A DNA stretch of 64,000 nucleotides from UBA2336 sp965227265 (GCA_965227265.1 OZ245738.1:1612001-1676000); one strand, 5' to 3'; counted from the stretch's first letter, positions 28,116 to 36,423 are shown. Notes: a model not told the origin generated them from the letters alone. Program-made: numbers and translations.

Positions 28116-28235
28116 ATGAATAATCTCTTCAGAGGTCTCATTGCCGGATATGGTGCCAAAAAACTTGGAGCCGGTTGCCTGGGAACCATACTCGTTTTTA
28201 TTTTGATCTGGATGGCGTTGGGGTATTGCAGTTAA
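28116..28235 (+). CDS. 39-residue single-TM membrane peptide
   Basis: This gene is too short for ordinary ORF cutoffs. It starts MNNLFRGLIAGYGAKKLGAG, followed by one hydrophobic helix (LGTILVFILIWMALGY). The ATG lies one base after the SemiSWEET stop, suggesting translational coupling. Similar tiny proteins with the GYGAKKLG motif occur in Bacteroidota as I recall. Function unknown. Confidence 0.6.
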   Translation: MNNLFRGLIAGYGAKKLGAGCLGTILVFILIWMALGYCS

Positions 28236-28366
28236 GCTATCAAGGTTAATTATCTATTAAAATCATATTATTAGAATATTGCTGTTAGTCAATCTTACTT
28301 AGGTGACGTAACAAAATCTTATTACACATGCAATAAAACTTACTCCTGCTAAGGTTTTTTGTGCTG

Positions 28367-28374
28367 TAGCTTTG
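28367..28374 (+). promoter_or_regulatory. Putative -7 promoter box of the glycosyltransferase gene
   Basis: TAGCTTTG is an exact TAnnTTTG match 22 bp before the ATG at 28397. The -33 element is unclear. Confidence 0.45.
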
Positions 28375-28396
28375 AGCATCACTACGCTCTAAACAA

Positions 28397-29491
28397 ATGC
28401 AACTCTACACAACCTCTACAGATTCATACAATCCTTTAAAGATCAATGTTTGCTCAGAAACTGCATTGCTAAAAATGCAGGGAGAAGGCGTTAACACAGC
28501 TTTTGTAGAATGTGCTGAATTGCTACAGGAAAAAAGTGATGTTGAAGTTTTGATAAATAGCCAGGGCCATGGCGATGTAATGCATAGCCATACCTACGGT
28601 CCTTACTTTTTTCTAAAGGGATTATTCTATCCTAAACGAAAAGTATTAACAGTTCATGTAATCCCGGATTCCATTAAAGGTTCTCTACCTTTTGCTAATA
28701 GATTGATGCCTTTTGTAAAATGGTACTTCAAACAGGTATACTCCTTTGCTGATGTTTTGATTGCCATAAGTCCTATGGTGGAAGAAGCAATTCGTGAATT
28801 AGGCGTTAAAACAAAAGTCGTGCGGATGGCAAACCCACTGCAATTAGAAAAATGGAAACGTACAGATGCACTAAGGAAAAAAGGCCGTAAAATTTTGGGA
28901 TTAAAGGACGGGGAATTTTGTGTAATGGATGTCGGCCAGTTACAACAGCGCAAAGGGCCGGAAGATTTTATCGAAATCGGCAAAAAGCTTCCCTTCATTC
29001 AGTTTCGTTGGATCGGAGGTCGTCCTTTTGGCGCGATGACAGAAGGCATTAATCGGTTAGATAAAAAGATTGCAGATGCTCCATCCAATATAAAATTTGC
29101 CGGCCTGTTTTCCTTAGAAGATATGCCTGCATTATATGCAGCGGCTGATGCCTTTATCTTTTTATCGCACCAGGAAAATTCACCCCTTGCACCGGTTGAA
29201 GCCGCTGCATCCGGTATGCCGGTTATGTATCGCGACTTGCGTGAATATCAACTTCTTTACAAGAATAAATACTTTAGTGGTAGCACAAACGAAGATTTCG
29301 TCTACTGGATTGAAAAACTCACTTCGGATCAATCCTTTTATGATCAAGGTCTTGAAGTATCGAAAAAGCTTATCACTCAGTTTGAAAAACAATTCATTCG
29401 AAGACAGCTTATTAGTCTGTACAAAGATTTGATTGAACGCGCCCAGTCATCCCGTCCGAAACGGATTGCGGTCTCGCTTGGGCGATCGTAA
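28397..29491 (+). CDS. Family 4 glycosyltransferase
   Basis: This 364-residue GT-B enzyme begins KINVCSETALLKMQGEGVNT, the nucleotide-sugar glycosyltransferase opening found in diacylglycerol glucosyltransferases. The C-terminal domain shows VMDVGQLQQRKGPEDFIEIG, GLFSLEDMPALYAAADAFIF and the E-x7-E motif within SHQENSPLAPVEAAASGMPV. It would transfer a sugar to a lipid or other acceptor at the inner membrane face. The acceptor is inferred only from family resemblance. It appears monocistronic. Confidence 0.88.
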   Translation: MQLYTTSTDSYNPLKINVCSETALLKMQGEGVNTAFVECAELLQEKSDVEVLINSQGHGDVMHSHTYGPYFFLKGLFYPKRKVLTVHVIPDSIKGSLPFANRLMPFVKWYFKQVYSFADVLIAISPMVEEAIRELGVKTKVVRMANPLQLEKWKRTDALRKKGRKILGLKDGEFCVMDVGQLQQRKGPEDFIEIGKKLPFIQFRWIGGRPFGAMTEGINRLDKKIADAPSNIKFAGLFSLEDMPALYAAADAFIFLSHQENSPLAPVEAAASGMPVMYRDLREYQLLYKNKYFSGSTNEDFVYWIEKLTSDQSFYDQGLEVSKKLITQFEKQFIRRQLISLYKDLIERAQSSRPKRIAVSLGRS

Positions 29492-29567
29492 CAAAAAACT
29501 CTTTCGCACGGTAACGTTGAGTTCCGCTGCGTACGATTTTTCATTATCTTACCCAGAAAACGGGTCT

Positions 29568-30833
29568 ATGAATTCAACGCTACGCAAAGTATTTTTTCTG
29601 ATTGCCTTCTTGAGCAGCAGTATTTTATACGCTCAGACTTCACATTACTATGTGGTTATCGGAGCATTTGCCAAAGAAAGTAACGCTAAGAAATTTGCAG
29701 GCTTTGCGCGCAGCCGGTTCTTCCAGGCTACCTACGAGAAAAAACCCAAGTCGAGACTTTATTATGTGTACGTAATTAAGACGGATACAAAAAAAGATGC
29801 TTACACAGAAGTGAGAGTTCTTCAAAAAGAGTCAACCTTTCAGGATAGCTGGGTGTATAAAGGATTACTAATAGGTTCACCGGATAATGGAAATATTCAG
29901 CAGCAACCAATAGAGCCAAAAATTCCGACTCAACCGATTGACACCGTTGTAACTGAACCCATACCTGTAATCGATACTGTAGCTGAGATTAAAGAAATAA
30001 CAGAAGACTCTATTTCTGTGGATTCTATTTCAAGACCAGATCAAATTGTAACACTTCCCCTTGACACAACAACCCGTGTTACTACTCCAGATATTAACGC
30101 TTCAGCCTTGCCACCTACTAAAAAGGCAAAAGGAAAGTATTTTAAGTTTGCATTAATTGGCCCGGACGGTCAACCTTTCACGGGCAAAATTCATAATGTT
30201 GATCTGAAGCTAGGGCGTGACATTGCAGCGTATAACAGTTATGATTACAATGACATTGTGCGTTCGTCAAGCCAACGTCAGGAACCGATGACCTTTGTAT
30301 GTGGAATCTTTGGGTACAAGGAGGTTATGCAGTTGGTTGACTATACAAATCCAAAGCTTACGGCCGGAGCAACATTGGATCAATACGGAGCCTGGGTTAT
30401 TCCTTTTAAACTTGAACGTTTGAACAAAGGCGATGTATCGGTTATGTATAATGTCTCTTTTTATAAAGATGCAGTAATTATGCTTCCACGGGCAAAAGAA
30501 GAACTCGATGAATTGGTGAATATGATGAAATCAAATCCGGATTATGAAATTAAAATTCATGGCCATACAAATGGCAATGATAAACGTAAGATCATCGGTT
30601 TAGGCAAACCCCGAAATTATTTTGATGTTAAAGGATCGGAGGAAAAAACCGGAACCTCTAAAGAGTTATCCAAAGACCGAGCTGAAGCGGTAAAAGCATA
30701 TCTTGTAGAGCATGGAATTGCAGGCGACCGAATGGATATTATGGCGTGGGGCGGTACAAACATGCTTGTTAAGGAAACCAGCTCCAGTGCAAGGCTCAAC
30801 GATCGTATTGAAATTGAAATCTTAAAAGATTAG
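29568..30833 (+). CDS. SPOR-domain and OmpA-like envelope protein
   Basis: From the ATG at 29568 this is a 421-residue periplasmic or outer-membrane-attached protein. It has a signal peptide ending LYAQ, a SPOR-like domain (about 22-100, HYYVVIGAFAKESNAKKFAG) that binds denuded peptidoglycan, and a Pro/Thr/Val-rich linker. An uncharacterised middle region contains FKFALIGPDGQPFTGKIHNV. The C-terminal OmpA-like peptidoglycan-binding domain (about 305-421) contains IKIHGHTNGNDKRK and SKDRAEAVKAYLVEHGI. An upstream start at 29433 would overlap the glycosyltransferase and precede the signal peptide, so it is rejected. Confidence 0.88.
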   Translation: MNSTLRKVFFLIAFLSSSILYAQTSHYYVVIGAFAKESNAKKFAGFARSRFFQATYEKKPKSRLYYVYVIKTDTKKDAYTEVRVLQKESTFQDSWVYKGLLIGSPDNGNIQQQPIEPKIPTQPIDTVVTEPIPVIDTVAEIKEITEDSISVDSISRPDQIVTLPLDTTTRVTTPDINASALPPTKKAKGKYFKFALIGPDGQPFTGKIHNVDLKLGRDIAAYNSYDYNDIVRSSSQRQEPMTFVCGIFGYKEVMQLVDYTNPKLTAGATLDQYGAWVIPFKLERLNKGDVSVMYNVSFYKDAVIMLPRAKEELDELVNMMKSNPDYEIKIHGHTNGNDKRKIIGLGKPRNYFDVKGSEEKTGTSKELSKDRAEAVKAYLVEHGIAGDRMDIMAWGGTNMLVKETSSSARLNDRIEIEILKD

Positions 30834-30836
30834 AAT

Positions 30837-31313
30837 CTAATTCAATACGTAGTACGCGATATTAAGTGCAGTTGCAAAAGTTACCCAGAAAAGATATGGA
30901 ACATTAAGCCAGCCAGCGGCAGGGTTCACTCTGTAAAACAGCCAGGTCATAATAACAACGGATACCCAAAGTGCGATGATATCAAGTAGTGCTATCTCTA
31001 TATCTTTGAAATAGAAGAAGAAAAGCGTCCACAAAAAGTTTAATAAAAGTTGAAGCGCAAATACTCCGAGTGCATTTTCACGCTTCTTTCCGGGAACCTC
31101 TCTCCACACCATGTACAACGAGATGCCCATCAAAATGTAAAGGATTGTCCATACCGGACCGAAAACTGAATTAGGAGGATTGAAGGATGGTTGATTTAAC
31201 GAATCATACCAGCCGTCATTGATTGAATTGCGAGTAAAAACACTACCTACGAAACCCACTCCCAACGGCAGTATGAGCGAGACTATAAGCTTCAAAATAT
31301 TACCCTTATTCAT
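30837..31313 (-). CDS. tspO: TspO/MBR family tryptophan-rich membrane protein
   Basis: This 158-residue protein has five TM helices and the TspO signatures SLNQPSFNPPNSVFGPVWTI near the N-terminus, LNFLWTLFFFYF, and WLNVPYLFWVTFATALN near the end. TspO binds tetrapyrroles and cholesterol-like ligands and responds to oxygen or stress. It is convergent with the SPOR-OmpA gene, 3 bp between stops. Confidence 0.95.
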   Translation of the reverse strand: MNKGNILKLIVSLILPLGVGFVGSVFTRNSINDGWYDSLNQPSFNPPNSVFGPVWTILYILMGISLYMVWREVPGKKRENALGVFALQLLLNFLWTLFFFYFKDIEIALLDIIALWVSVVIMTWLFYRVNPAAGWLNVPYLFWVTFATALNIAYYVLN

Positions 31314-31377
31314 TCAATGCAGAACACAAAGTCCGTGCCCTTCTATAGAAAATAAAATGTATTGTGAATGGTTAAGA

Positions 31378-32118
31378 TCAGGTTGTCCACCAACGTAAAA
31401 ACCTTCCAATCCAGCTTTTAGGTACAGGTCGGGCATCCAAAGGCCTTTTCACTGTGCTTGTTTGTTTTGCAGGTTTAGTGCGTTTGGGCTGAGTCACCTG
31501 CTTCACTTTATTTTGATAGTGATGCTTGCGTTTCTCTTTTTCACGTTCAATGTCAGCATTGCGTTTTTCTTCCAACTCCCGTGCTTCACGTTGGCGCTGA
31601 ACTTCAAGTGGATTTCTCCACGTGCGCTGATCGCGCTCACGTCTTGGATGTTTTGATTTTACTGAACTTTTCCTTTCAGGTTTCTGCTGATCCTCAGTCG
31701 TACTTTCTTCTTCAGGTTTAGATTCCTTCTTCTTCGGTTCGGGAAGATCAATCTTACCCAATACTTTTAATCCCGAAAGCTCAATTTTCGGAACCCGGAT
31801 AACCTCTGGTTCTGTTTGCTGCTCTATAAGTTTATCTTCAGTAGTAACATGGATTGGTTCTTGCGCTGTTTGTTCCGGCTGTGCAAGCACAGGTTCTTCA
31901 AGTACAGAATCAGATTCAGGTTGAGGTAATTCTTTGGCCGCTGGCTTCATAATTTCCTCCATACTTTCAGGCGCAAAATGCTGAATGATCAGCTTAGTAT
32001 GCTCATCCGCCAAACGGGCATTTGATCCTTCTTCCATCTGAATATTGTTTGACGCAAGAAAATCAACGAGTTGTGAAGGTCTGAGCGAAAGCTTACGGGC
32101 AAGTTGTCCAAGTCTCAT
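31378..32118 (-). CDS. Free-standing IF-2 N-terminal-region-like protein
   Basis: This is a 246-residue protein without a GTPase domain. Residues 1-45 (MRLGQLARKLSLRPSQLVDF, then LASNNIQ) match the IF2-N fold found at the start of InfB. After an acidic Pro/Glu linker, residues 111-130 (KIELSGLKVLGKIDLPEPKK) resemble another conserved segment of Bacteroidota InfB. A long Lys/Arg/Glu-rich stretch resembles InfB linkers, and the end is SWIGRFLRWWTT. It could compete with or assist IF-2. No annotated function is known to me. Confidence 0.7.
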   Translation of the reverse strand: MRLGQLARKLSLRPSQLVDFLASNNIQMEEGSNARLADEHTKLIIQHFAPESMEEIMKPAAKELPQPESDSVLEEPVLAQPEQTAQEPIHVTTEDKLIEQQTEPEVIRVPKIELSGLKVLGKIDLPEPKKKESKPEEESTTEDQQKPERKSSVKSKHPRRERDQRTWRNPLEVQRQREARELEEKRNADIEREKEKRKHHYQNKVKQVTQPKRTKPAKQTSTVKRPLDARPVPKSWIGRFLRWWTT

Positions 32119-32176
32119 TATGTATTAATAATCGGGCACAAATATACCAACCTTTATCAAAGGTGCCATGCGGACA

Positions 32177-32590
32177 TTAGTCAGGCTTTTGCCGCCATTG
32201 CTTTTTTTCAGAATGCTGCTTTTTCTTTTTAATTCGTTCCTGAACCGATCCTTTAGAAGGCTTGGTTGCTTTCCGTGCCTTTTTCTTCTCAAATGCTTTC
32301 TTCAATAGTAAATCAAGCTTAGCGCGTACAGCTTCCTTATTCTGTAGCTGAGATCGATTATCTTGAGAAGTTAGAGTCAAAATTCCCTCCACCGATAAGC
32401 GAGAAGCAAGCTTGGTTAAAAGAATAGTTTTTTCCTCTTCGTTCAGTAAATTCGAATTACGAAGATCGAATTTGAGCGTAACTTTAGAGTTAACCTTATT
32501 CACGTTCTGTCCACCCGGTCCGCTACTGCGCGAAGCGCTAAATTCAAGCTCAGGTTGAAGAAGTGCTGCTGATAGTTTTCGTGTTGCCAT
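32177..32590 (-). CDS. arfB: Alternative ribosome-rescue factor ArfB (peptidyl-tRNA hydrolase)
   Basis: This 137-residue release-factor-like protein has the catalytic GGQ at 26-28 (SSGPGGQNVNKVNSKV) and a Lys/Arg/Gln-rich C-terminal tail (KKAFEKKKARK, RIKKKKQHSEKKQW) that enters the empty mRNA channel. It rescues stalled ribosomes without a stop codon. It is divergent from the FUSC gene. It lies 58 bp upstream of the IF-2-N-like gene on the same strand, which places two translation-linked genes together. Confidence 0.95.
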   Translation of the reverse strand: MATRKLSAALLQPELEFSASRSSGPGGQNVNKVNSKVTLKFDLRNSNLLNEEEKTILLTKLASRLSVEGILTLTSQDNRSQLQNKEAVRAKLDLLLKKAFEKKKARKATKPSKGSVQERIKKKKQHSEKKQWRQKPD

Positions 32591-32621
32591 TTATCTAAAT
32601 TCGAAGTCAGAAATCTTTTGA

Positions 32622-33155
32622 ATGAACCTCAGTGCAAGAAACAAAACATTGGCCATTTATGCCGCCAAATGTGTTACCGGAATTTTTCTATGCTTTCCGA
32701 TTTTTATTTTTCTCCACGATTGGGTTGATTATACCTGGAGCTTAATTTCCGTAATGCTTGTACTTTCTCCGGAAGGAAAAGATGCAGTAGATTTGGCGCT
32801 CACTCGCATCAAGGCAAACTTTGTAGGAGCTGGTACAGGACTTCTTATTTTACTCCTTCAAATTCCCATTCCTTGGAACCTGGCAGCCGGAGCAATTATA
32901 TCCTTGTTTATCTGTGATCGATTAAAGCTTAATGCAGGCGCACGATCAACGCTTGCCGCGATGATCATTATCCTGTTACATCATGAAGGAACGATGGCCG
33001 GTACGCATCTTTGGGATTCAGCCTTGAGCAGAATTGTTGCTGTTGTTTCTGGCTGCCTACTGGGTCTTTTGATTACCTATGTATTCCATTCTATCTTCAA
33101 GATCAATGCACCTGTAGCAACGACTGAAGCAGCTAAAAAAGAGCGCGAAGGTTAA
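32622..33155 (+). CDS. FUSC-like membrane protein, half-length
   Basis: This 177-residue integral membrane protein has about five TM helices and the FUSC-type pattern DYTWSLISVMLVLSPEGKDA followed by RIKANFVGAGTGLLILL. Typical FUSC exporters are about twice to four times as long with a cytoplasmic domain. Only the membrane half is present here, so it may work as an oligomer. Function and substrate are unknown. It ends at a palindromic region shared with the convergent gene. Confidence 0.75.
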   Translation: MNLSARNKTLAIYAAKCVTGIFLCFPIFIFLHDWVDYTWSLISVMLVLSPEGKDAVDLALTRIKANFVGAGTGLLILLLQIPIPWNLAAGAIISLFICDRLKLNAGARSTLAAMIIILLHHEGTMAGTHLWDSALSRIVAVVSGCLLGLLITYVFHSIFKINAPVATTEAAKKEREG

Positions 33156-33202
33156 TCACAGAAAAGAACGATAAACTTCATTATCGCAATTAAGTGTGAT
33201 TA
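33153..33202. terminator. Nested palindrome between convergent genes, possible bidirectional terminator
   Basis: The outer arms TAATCACA (33153-33160) and TGTGATTA (33195-33202) enclose an inner perfect hairpin CGATAA/TTATCG (33169-33174 with 33181-33186). The left outer arm includes the stop codon of the FUSC gene. T-tracts are weak, so the terminator role is inferred. Confidence 0.45.
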
Positions 33203-33204
33203 TG

Positions 33205-33912
33205 TTAAATCATCAGCTTGGCGAATATAATTCCGGTAATCATCGCAATGCCAAAGCTTACCAGCGTTCCAATCAAAACATATTCGGTCAACTTTCTGCT
33301 TTTTGCTTCTTTTAAATCTCCAAACCGAAATACGGACTTTGCTGCAATTAAAAACCCCACTCCTTCCGGATGACCGGATGCGAAAAATGCAAACACAAAT
33401 AATCTTTCCAGGATACCAATGTACTTACCCGCACTCTGCAGCGATTCATCGTCTCCGTCCGTCATGTTTGGTGTCCAGCGCGCAATGAAGAATTTTATAG
33501 CAGCTGAAGTGGGGGTTGTTAGGAATGCCAAACATGTAATGAACAGCAAAACATTCTGATCATTTAACAGATTAAAGTCTGGCATGTAGTTGAGATAGAG
33601 ACAAGCCACCACATATAAGACAATCAGGTGCAACAGCTGATCTATGAAAAACAGAATTCGTTTTGTCTTTTCACGCTGAACAGAAATCTTTAGGGCATCA
33701 ATTACCAAGTGTGTTCCGGCAATCAACAATGCCCACGGCCAGAAATAGGCATCCCATACAATAAGGATGATTAGTACTGCATGGATCAGGATGTGGGCGT
33801 ATAACTGCCACGCTTTAAGCTTACTTTCTTCTTTTGCTTTTACCCATTTGGTAGGCTGTAGAATAAAGTCTCCGATCAGGTGTGCGAGTATAAGTTTGAC
33901 AAACAAAATCAT
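33205..33912 (-). CDS. DUF3307 integral membrane protein
   Basis: This 235-residue membrane protein begins with the DUF3307 signature LILAHLIGDFILQPTKWVKA, followed by helices including HAVLIILIVWDAYFWPWALL and AGTHLVIDALKI. It has about six TM segments. Its ATG overlaps the satD stop by 4 bp (33909-33912), so the pair is translationally coupled. The satD-DUF3307 pairing recurs across Bacteroidota, but no biochemical role is known to me. Confidence 0.88.
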   Translation of the reverse strand: MILFVKLILAHLIGDFILQPTKWVKAKEESKLKAWQLYAHILIHAVLIILIVWDAYFWPWALLIAGTHLVIDALKISVQREKTKRILFFIDQLLHLIVLYVVACLYLNYMPDFNLLNDQNVLLFITCLAFLTTPTSAAIKFFIARWTPNMTDGDDESLQSAGKYIGILERLFVFAFFASGHPEGVGFLIAAKSVFRFGDLKEAKSRKLTEYVLIGTLVSFGIAMITGIIFAKLMI

Positions 33913-34514
33913 GACACTAAAGTCCTGATTTTTTTTCGAAAGAGTGCGTCAACTTCTGTCAGCTCATCAAAGTATGCTCGTTTGAGCCTGCCACTAACGG
34001 CATTTTGCTTGATCCCTAATTTTTTACCGAGGTCTTGCTGAATCAGATCAGGTTTTTCCAATGCAATCTTTATGGCTTCGGCTGAGTTTGGTGTCCATTT
34101 GCTCATCGCAATCGAAGCAAGCTTCAGAATAAGATTCATATCTCCATCCAATTCGGGCGAAGGTGTTTTTATGGCCAGTGTTTGCTTTTCCTTTTTCAGC
34201 AATTCAAACTTTTCGCCTGACAGAATAAATGCCTGCCCGTTTGATTCGGTTATGCTGGCTGCTGTATAATCTTTTTCTCCAACTCCGATAGCCATGCGAA
34301 CATCAATCGACTTGGATTTTAATAAGCACTTGATCTTCATCGCAACCATGAATGATTCTTCCGGCTGAGTAAGCTCTAACTGAAAGCTATCGCCCTGAAA
34401 AATTTCCCATCGCTTCGGACTGATCTTGTCAAGCTCTTTCTTAAGCGCTTTCATCCAAACAGAAGGCTTGCTTCTGCGCGATTGAACAATATCTCCGGTA
34501 ATAATGCTAACCAT
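33909..34514 (-). CDS. SatD-family predicted regulator with C-terminal HTH
   Basis: This 201-residue protein begins SIITGDIVQSRRSK, the SatD signature. An alpha/beta domain follows (IFQGDSFQLEL, IDVRMAIGVGEKDY), and then a helix-turn-helix-like C-terminus (about 150-185: DLIQQDLGKKLGIKQNAVSG). It therefore probably binds DNA. It overlaps DUF3307 by 4 bp. The 28-bp-period inverted-repeat array at 34542-34651 lies directly upstream, making autoregulation plausible. Confidence 0.82.
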   Translation of the reverse strand: MVSIITGDIVQSRRSKPSVWMKALKKELDKISPKRWEIFQGDSFQLELTQPEESFMVAMKIKCLLKSKSIDVRMAIGVGEKDYTAASITESNGQAFILSGEKFELLKKEKQTLAIKTPSPELDGDMNLILKLASIAMSKWTPNSAEAIKIALEKPDLIQQDLGKKLGIKQNAVSGRLKRAYFDELTEVDALFRKKIRTLVS

Positions 34515-34541
34515 GAAGGGCTTTTGCTACCATAACAACTA

Positions 34542-34651
34542 TATCACCTAAGAGATGATACATTAAATATCACATAAAAAAATGATAAATTGAAATATCA
34601 CTCAAAAGTGTGATAATCTTGATTAGTGCATTTTTATGTGATAATCTTAAA
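34542..34651. promoter_or_regulatory. Array of about four 26-28-bp inverted-repeat units upstream of satD
   Basis: Three units read TATCA-N9/10-TGATA (starting at 34542, 34568 and 34596). A fourth at 34624 keeps only the right half, TGTGATAATCTT, identical to the right half of unit three. The unit period is 26, 28, 28 bp. The array begins 27 bp before the satD start codon and sits in the only non-coding gap of this cluster. Confidence 0.75.
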
Positions 34652-34669
34652 TTCTACCGGAGAGCAATT

Positions 34670-35113
34670 TTATCGGGCCAGCTTAACGCGCACAGCATTG
34701 GGACCTTTATGCCCCATTTCAACTTCAAACGTAACTTTATTGCCCTCTTTAATAGGCTCGTTAAGTCCGTTAACATGCACAAAGATGCTATCCCCATTAT
34801 CGGAATCCTTAATGAAGCCATACCCTTTTGAGTCGTTAAAGAACGTGACAGTTCCTTTACGTGTTGGATCAGCTTTAACGTTTGATTGCTTGGCGACTCC
34901 GATCTGAATGTCTTCCCCTTTGATGACCTTTTTCTTTAATGGATCAGGCGGAGTAGAAGAAAAATTACCGTCCTCATCGACATACATGATCATGTCGTCT
35001 AAAGATTTACCCTCTTTAGCATTAGACTTGCGTTCCTCTTTACGCTGCTCTTTTTCCTTCTTCTTTTTCTTCTTACGATCTTCGTTTTCTTTTTTGCTCC
35101 AGGTCTCCGCCAT
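34670..35113 (-). CDS. Cold-shock-domain protein with lysine-rich N-terminal extension
   Basis: This 147-residue protein has an N-terminal 35 residues that are a highly charged Lys/Glu helix (KKENEDRKKKKKKEKEQRK). An acidic linker (DDMIMYVDEDGNFSS) follows, and residues 84-147 form a cold-shock domain with RNP1-like KGYGFI (96-101) and RNP2-like SIFVHV (109-114). It would bind single-stranded RNA or DNA as a chaperone. It is longer than the 65-70-residue Csp proteins; Bacteroidota often have such extended versions. Confidence 0.93.
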   Translation of the reverse strand: MAETWSKKENEDRKKKKKKEKEQRKEERKSNAKEGKSLDDMIMYVDEDGNFSSTPPDPLKKKVIKGEDIQIGVAKQSNVKADPTRKGTVTFFNDSKGYGFIKDSDNGDSIFVHVNGLNEPIKEGNKVTFEVEMGHKGPNAVRVKLAR

Positions 35114-35169
35114 AGACTTTTTAAGGATTGTTAAACCAAAGCAATTTAAGAATAATTATTAAATTTTGC

Positions 35170-36423
35170 TCAGTCCTGAAATTTCTTGAACACGGCCGTG
35201 GCGTTATGCCCGCCAAACCCAAAAGTATTGCTCATGGCTACCCGGATATCTTTCTTAACCTTTGATCCGACAACAATATTAAGCCCGGCCGGCAGTTCGG
35301 GGTCAAGGTTTTGGGTGTTAATGGTTGGTGGAATAATGCCGTCCTGAATGGCTTTTATACAAATGATTGCTTCGATTGCGCCCGCTGCTCCCAGCATGTG
35401 ACCCACGGAAGATTTCGTGGCACTGATCAGGAGTTTTTTCATGTGATCGCCAAATAAAGAAGCCACAGCTTTCATTTCGCTTTCATCTCCTTTCGGGGTT
35501 GAGGTAGCGTGGGGGTTCAGGTAGTCAACATCTTCAAGATTTAACGCTGCATCTTCGAGCGCCCACTTCATCCCAAGCTGTGCGCCTTTACCTTCCGGAT
35601 GCGTGGCTGTAATGTGATACGCATCGGCCGACATTCCACCTCCGACAATTTCTGCATAGATTTTTGCACCTCTGCGCTTGGCATGCTCGTATTCTTCCAA
35701 GATTAATGTTCCCGAACCTTCACCCATTACGAAGCCATCACGGTCAACATCAAATGGCCGCGATGCTGTTGTTGGATCATCATTTCTTGTGGACAATGCT
35801 TTCAATGCGTTAAAGCCGCCAATACCTGCCTCGTTAATTGCAGCCTCTGAACCCCCGGTAACAATAATAGTAGCCTTACCCCACCGGATATAATTCATCG
35901 CTTCGATTATCGCGGTTGTTGATGTGGCGCAGGCTGATACCGTTGTAAAGTTGGGGCCCATAAATCCGTACTTAATGGAAATCCAACCTGAAGCGATATC
36001 AACAATAACCTTAGGAATAAAGAATGGATTGAAGCGTGGCGTGCCATCTCCTTTTGCAAACTCAATCACTTCGTTCTGAAAAGTTTGAAAGCCACCGTTA
36101 CCAGAACCCCAGATCACTCCTACCCGGGTTTTATCAATTGTATCAAGATCTAATCCGGAATCAGCAATAGCTTCCTGTGTGCTGGCTAATGCATACTGCG
36201 TATAAGGATCGTACTTTCTTACTTCAGACTTCTCGAAATAGTTTAGTGGATCATATCCTTTTATCTCACAGGCAAATTTTGTTTTAAACTTGGATGTATC
36301 GAATCGTGTGATCGCGGCTGCACCACTTTTACCTTCTATCAGATTATTCCAGAATTCAGGAACGGTATTGCCCAATGGCGCCAATGCTCCTAATCCGGTA
36401 ACTACTACTCTTCGCTGTTGCAT
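35170..36423 (-). CDS. fabF: Beta-ketoacyl-ACP synthase II family
   Basis: This 417-residue condensing enzyme elongates acyl-ACP with malonyl-ACP. The catalytic triad is visible as C165 (VSACATSTT), H305 (NPHATST) and H342 (SSVGHMLGAAGA), and the end has SNTFGFGGHNA. Its start is one base after the tetR stop, so it is in the regulator's operon rather than the usual acpP-fabF context. It may be a second, regulated copy for special acyl chains, which is inference from context. Confidence 0.96.
   Translation of the reverse strand: MQQRRVVVTGLGALAPLGNTVPEFWNNLIEGKSGAAAITRFDTSKFKTKFACEIKGYDPLNYFEKSEVRKYDPYTQYALASTQEAIADSGLDLDTIDKTRVGVIWGSGNGGFQTFQNEVIEFAKGDGTPRFNPFFIPKVIVDIASGWISIKYGFMGPNFTTVSACATSTTAIIEAMNYIRWGKATIIVTGGSEAAINEAGIGGFNALKALSTRNDDPTTASRPFDVDRDGFVMGEGSGTLILEEYEHAKRRGAKIYAEIVGGGMSADAYHITATHPEGKGAQLGMKWALEDAALNLEDVDYLNPHATSTPKGDESEMKAVASLFGDHMKKLLISATKSSVGHMLGAAGAIEAIICIKAIQDGIIPPTINTQNLDPELPAGLNIVVGSKVKKDIRVAMSNTFGFGGHNATAVFKKFQD

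Noticed and set aside
29433..29567. Upstream start for the SPOR-OmpA gene
   Set aside because: It overlaps the glycosyltransferase gene and puts 45 residues before a clear signal peptide.
34542..34651. CRISPR-like array
   Set aside because: Units are 26-28 bp and degenerate with no separate unique spacers, and no cas genes are present.
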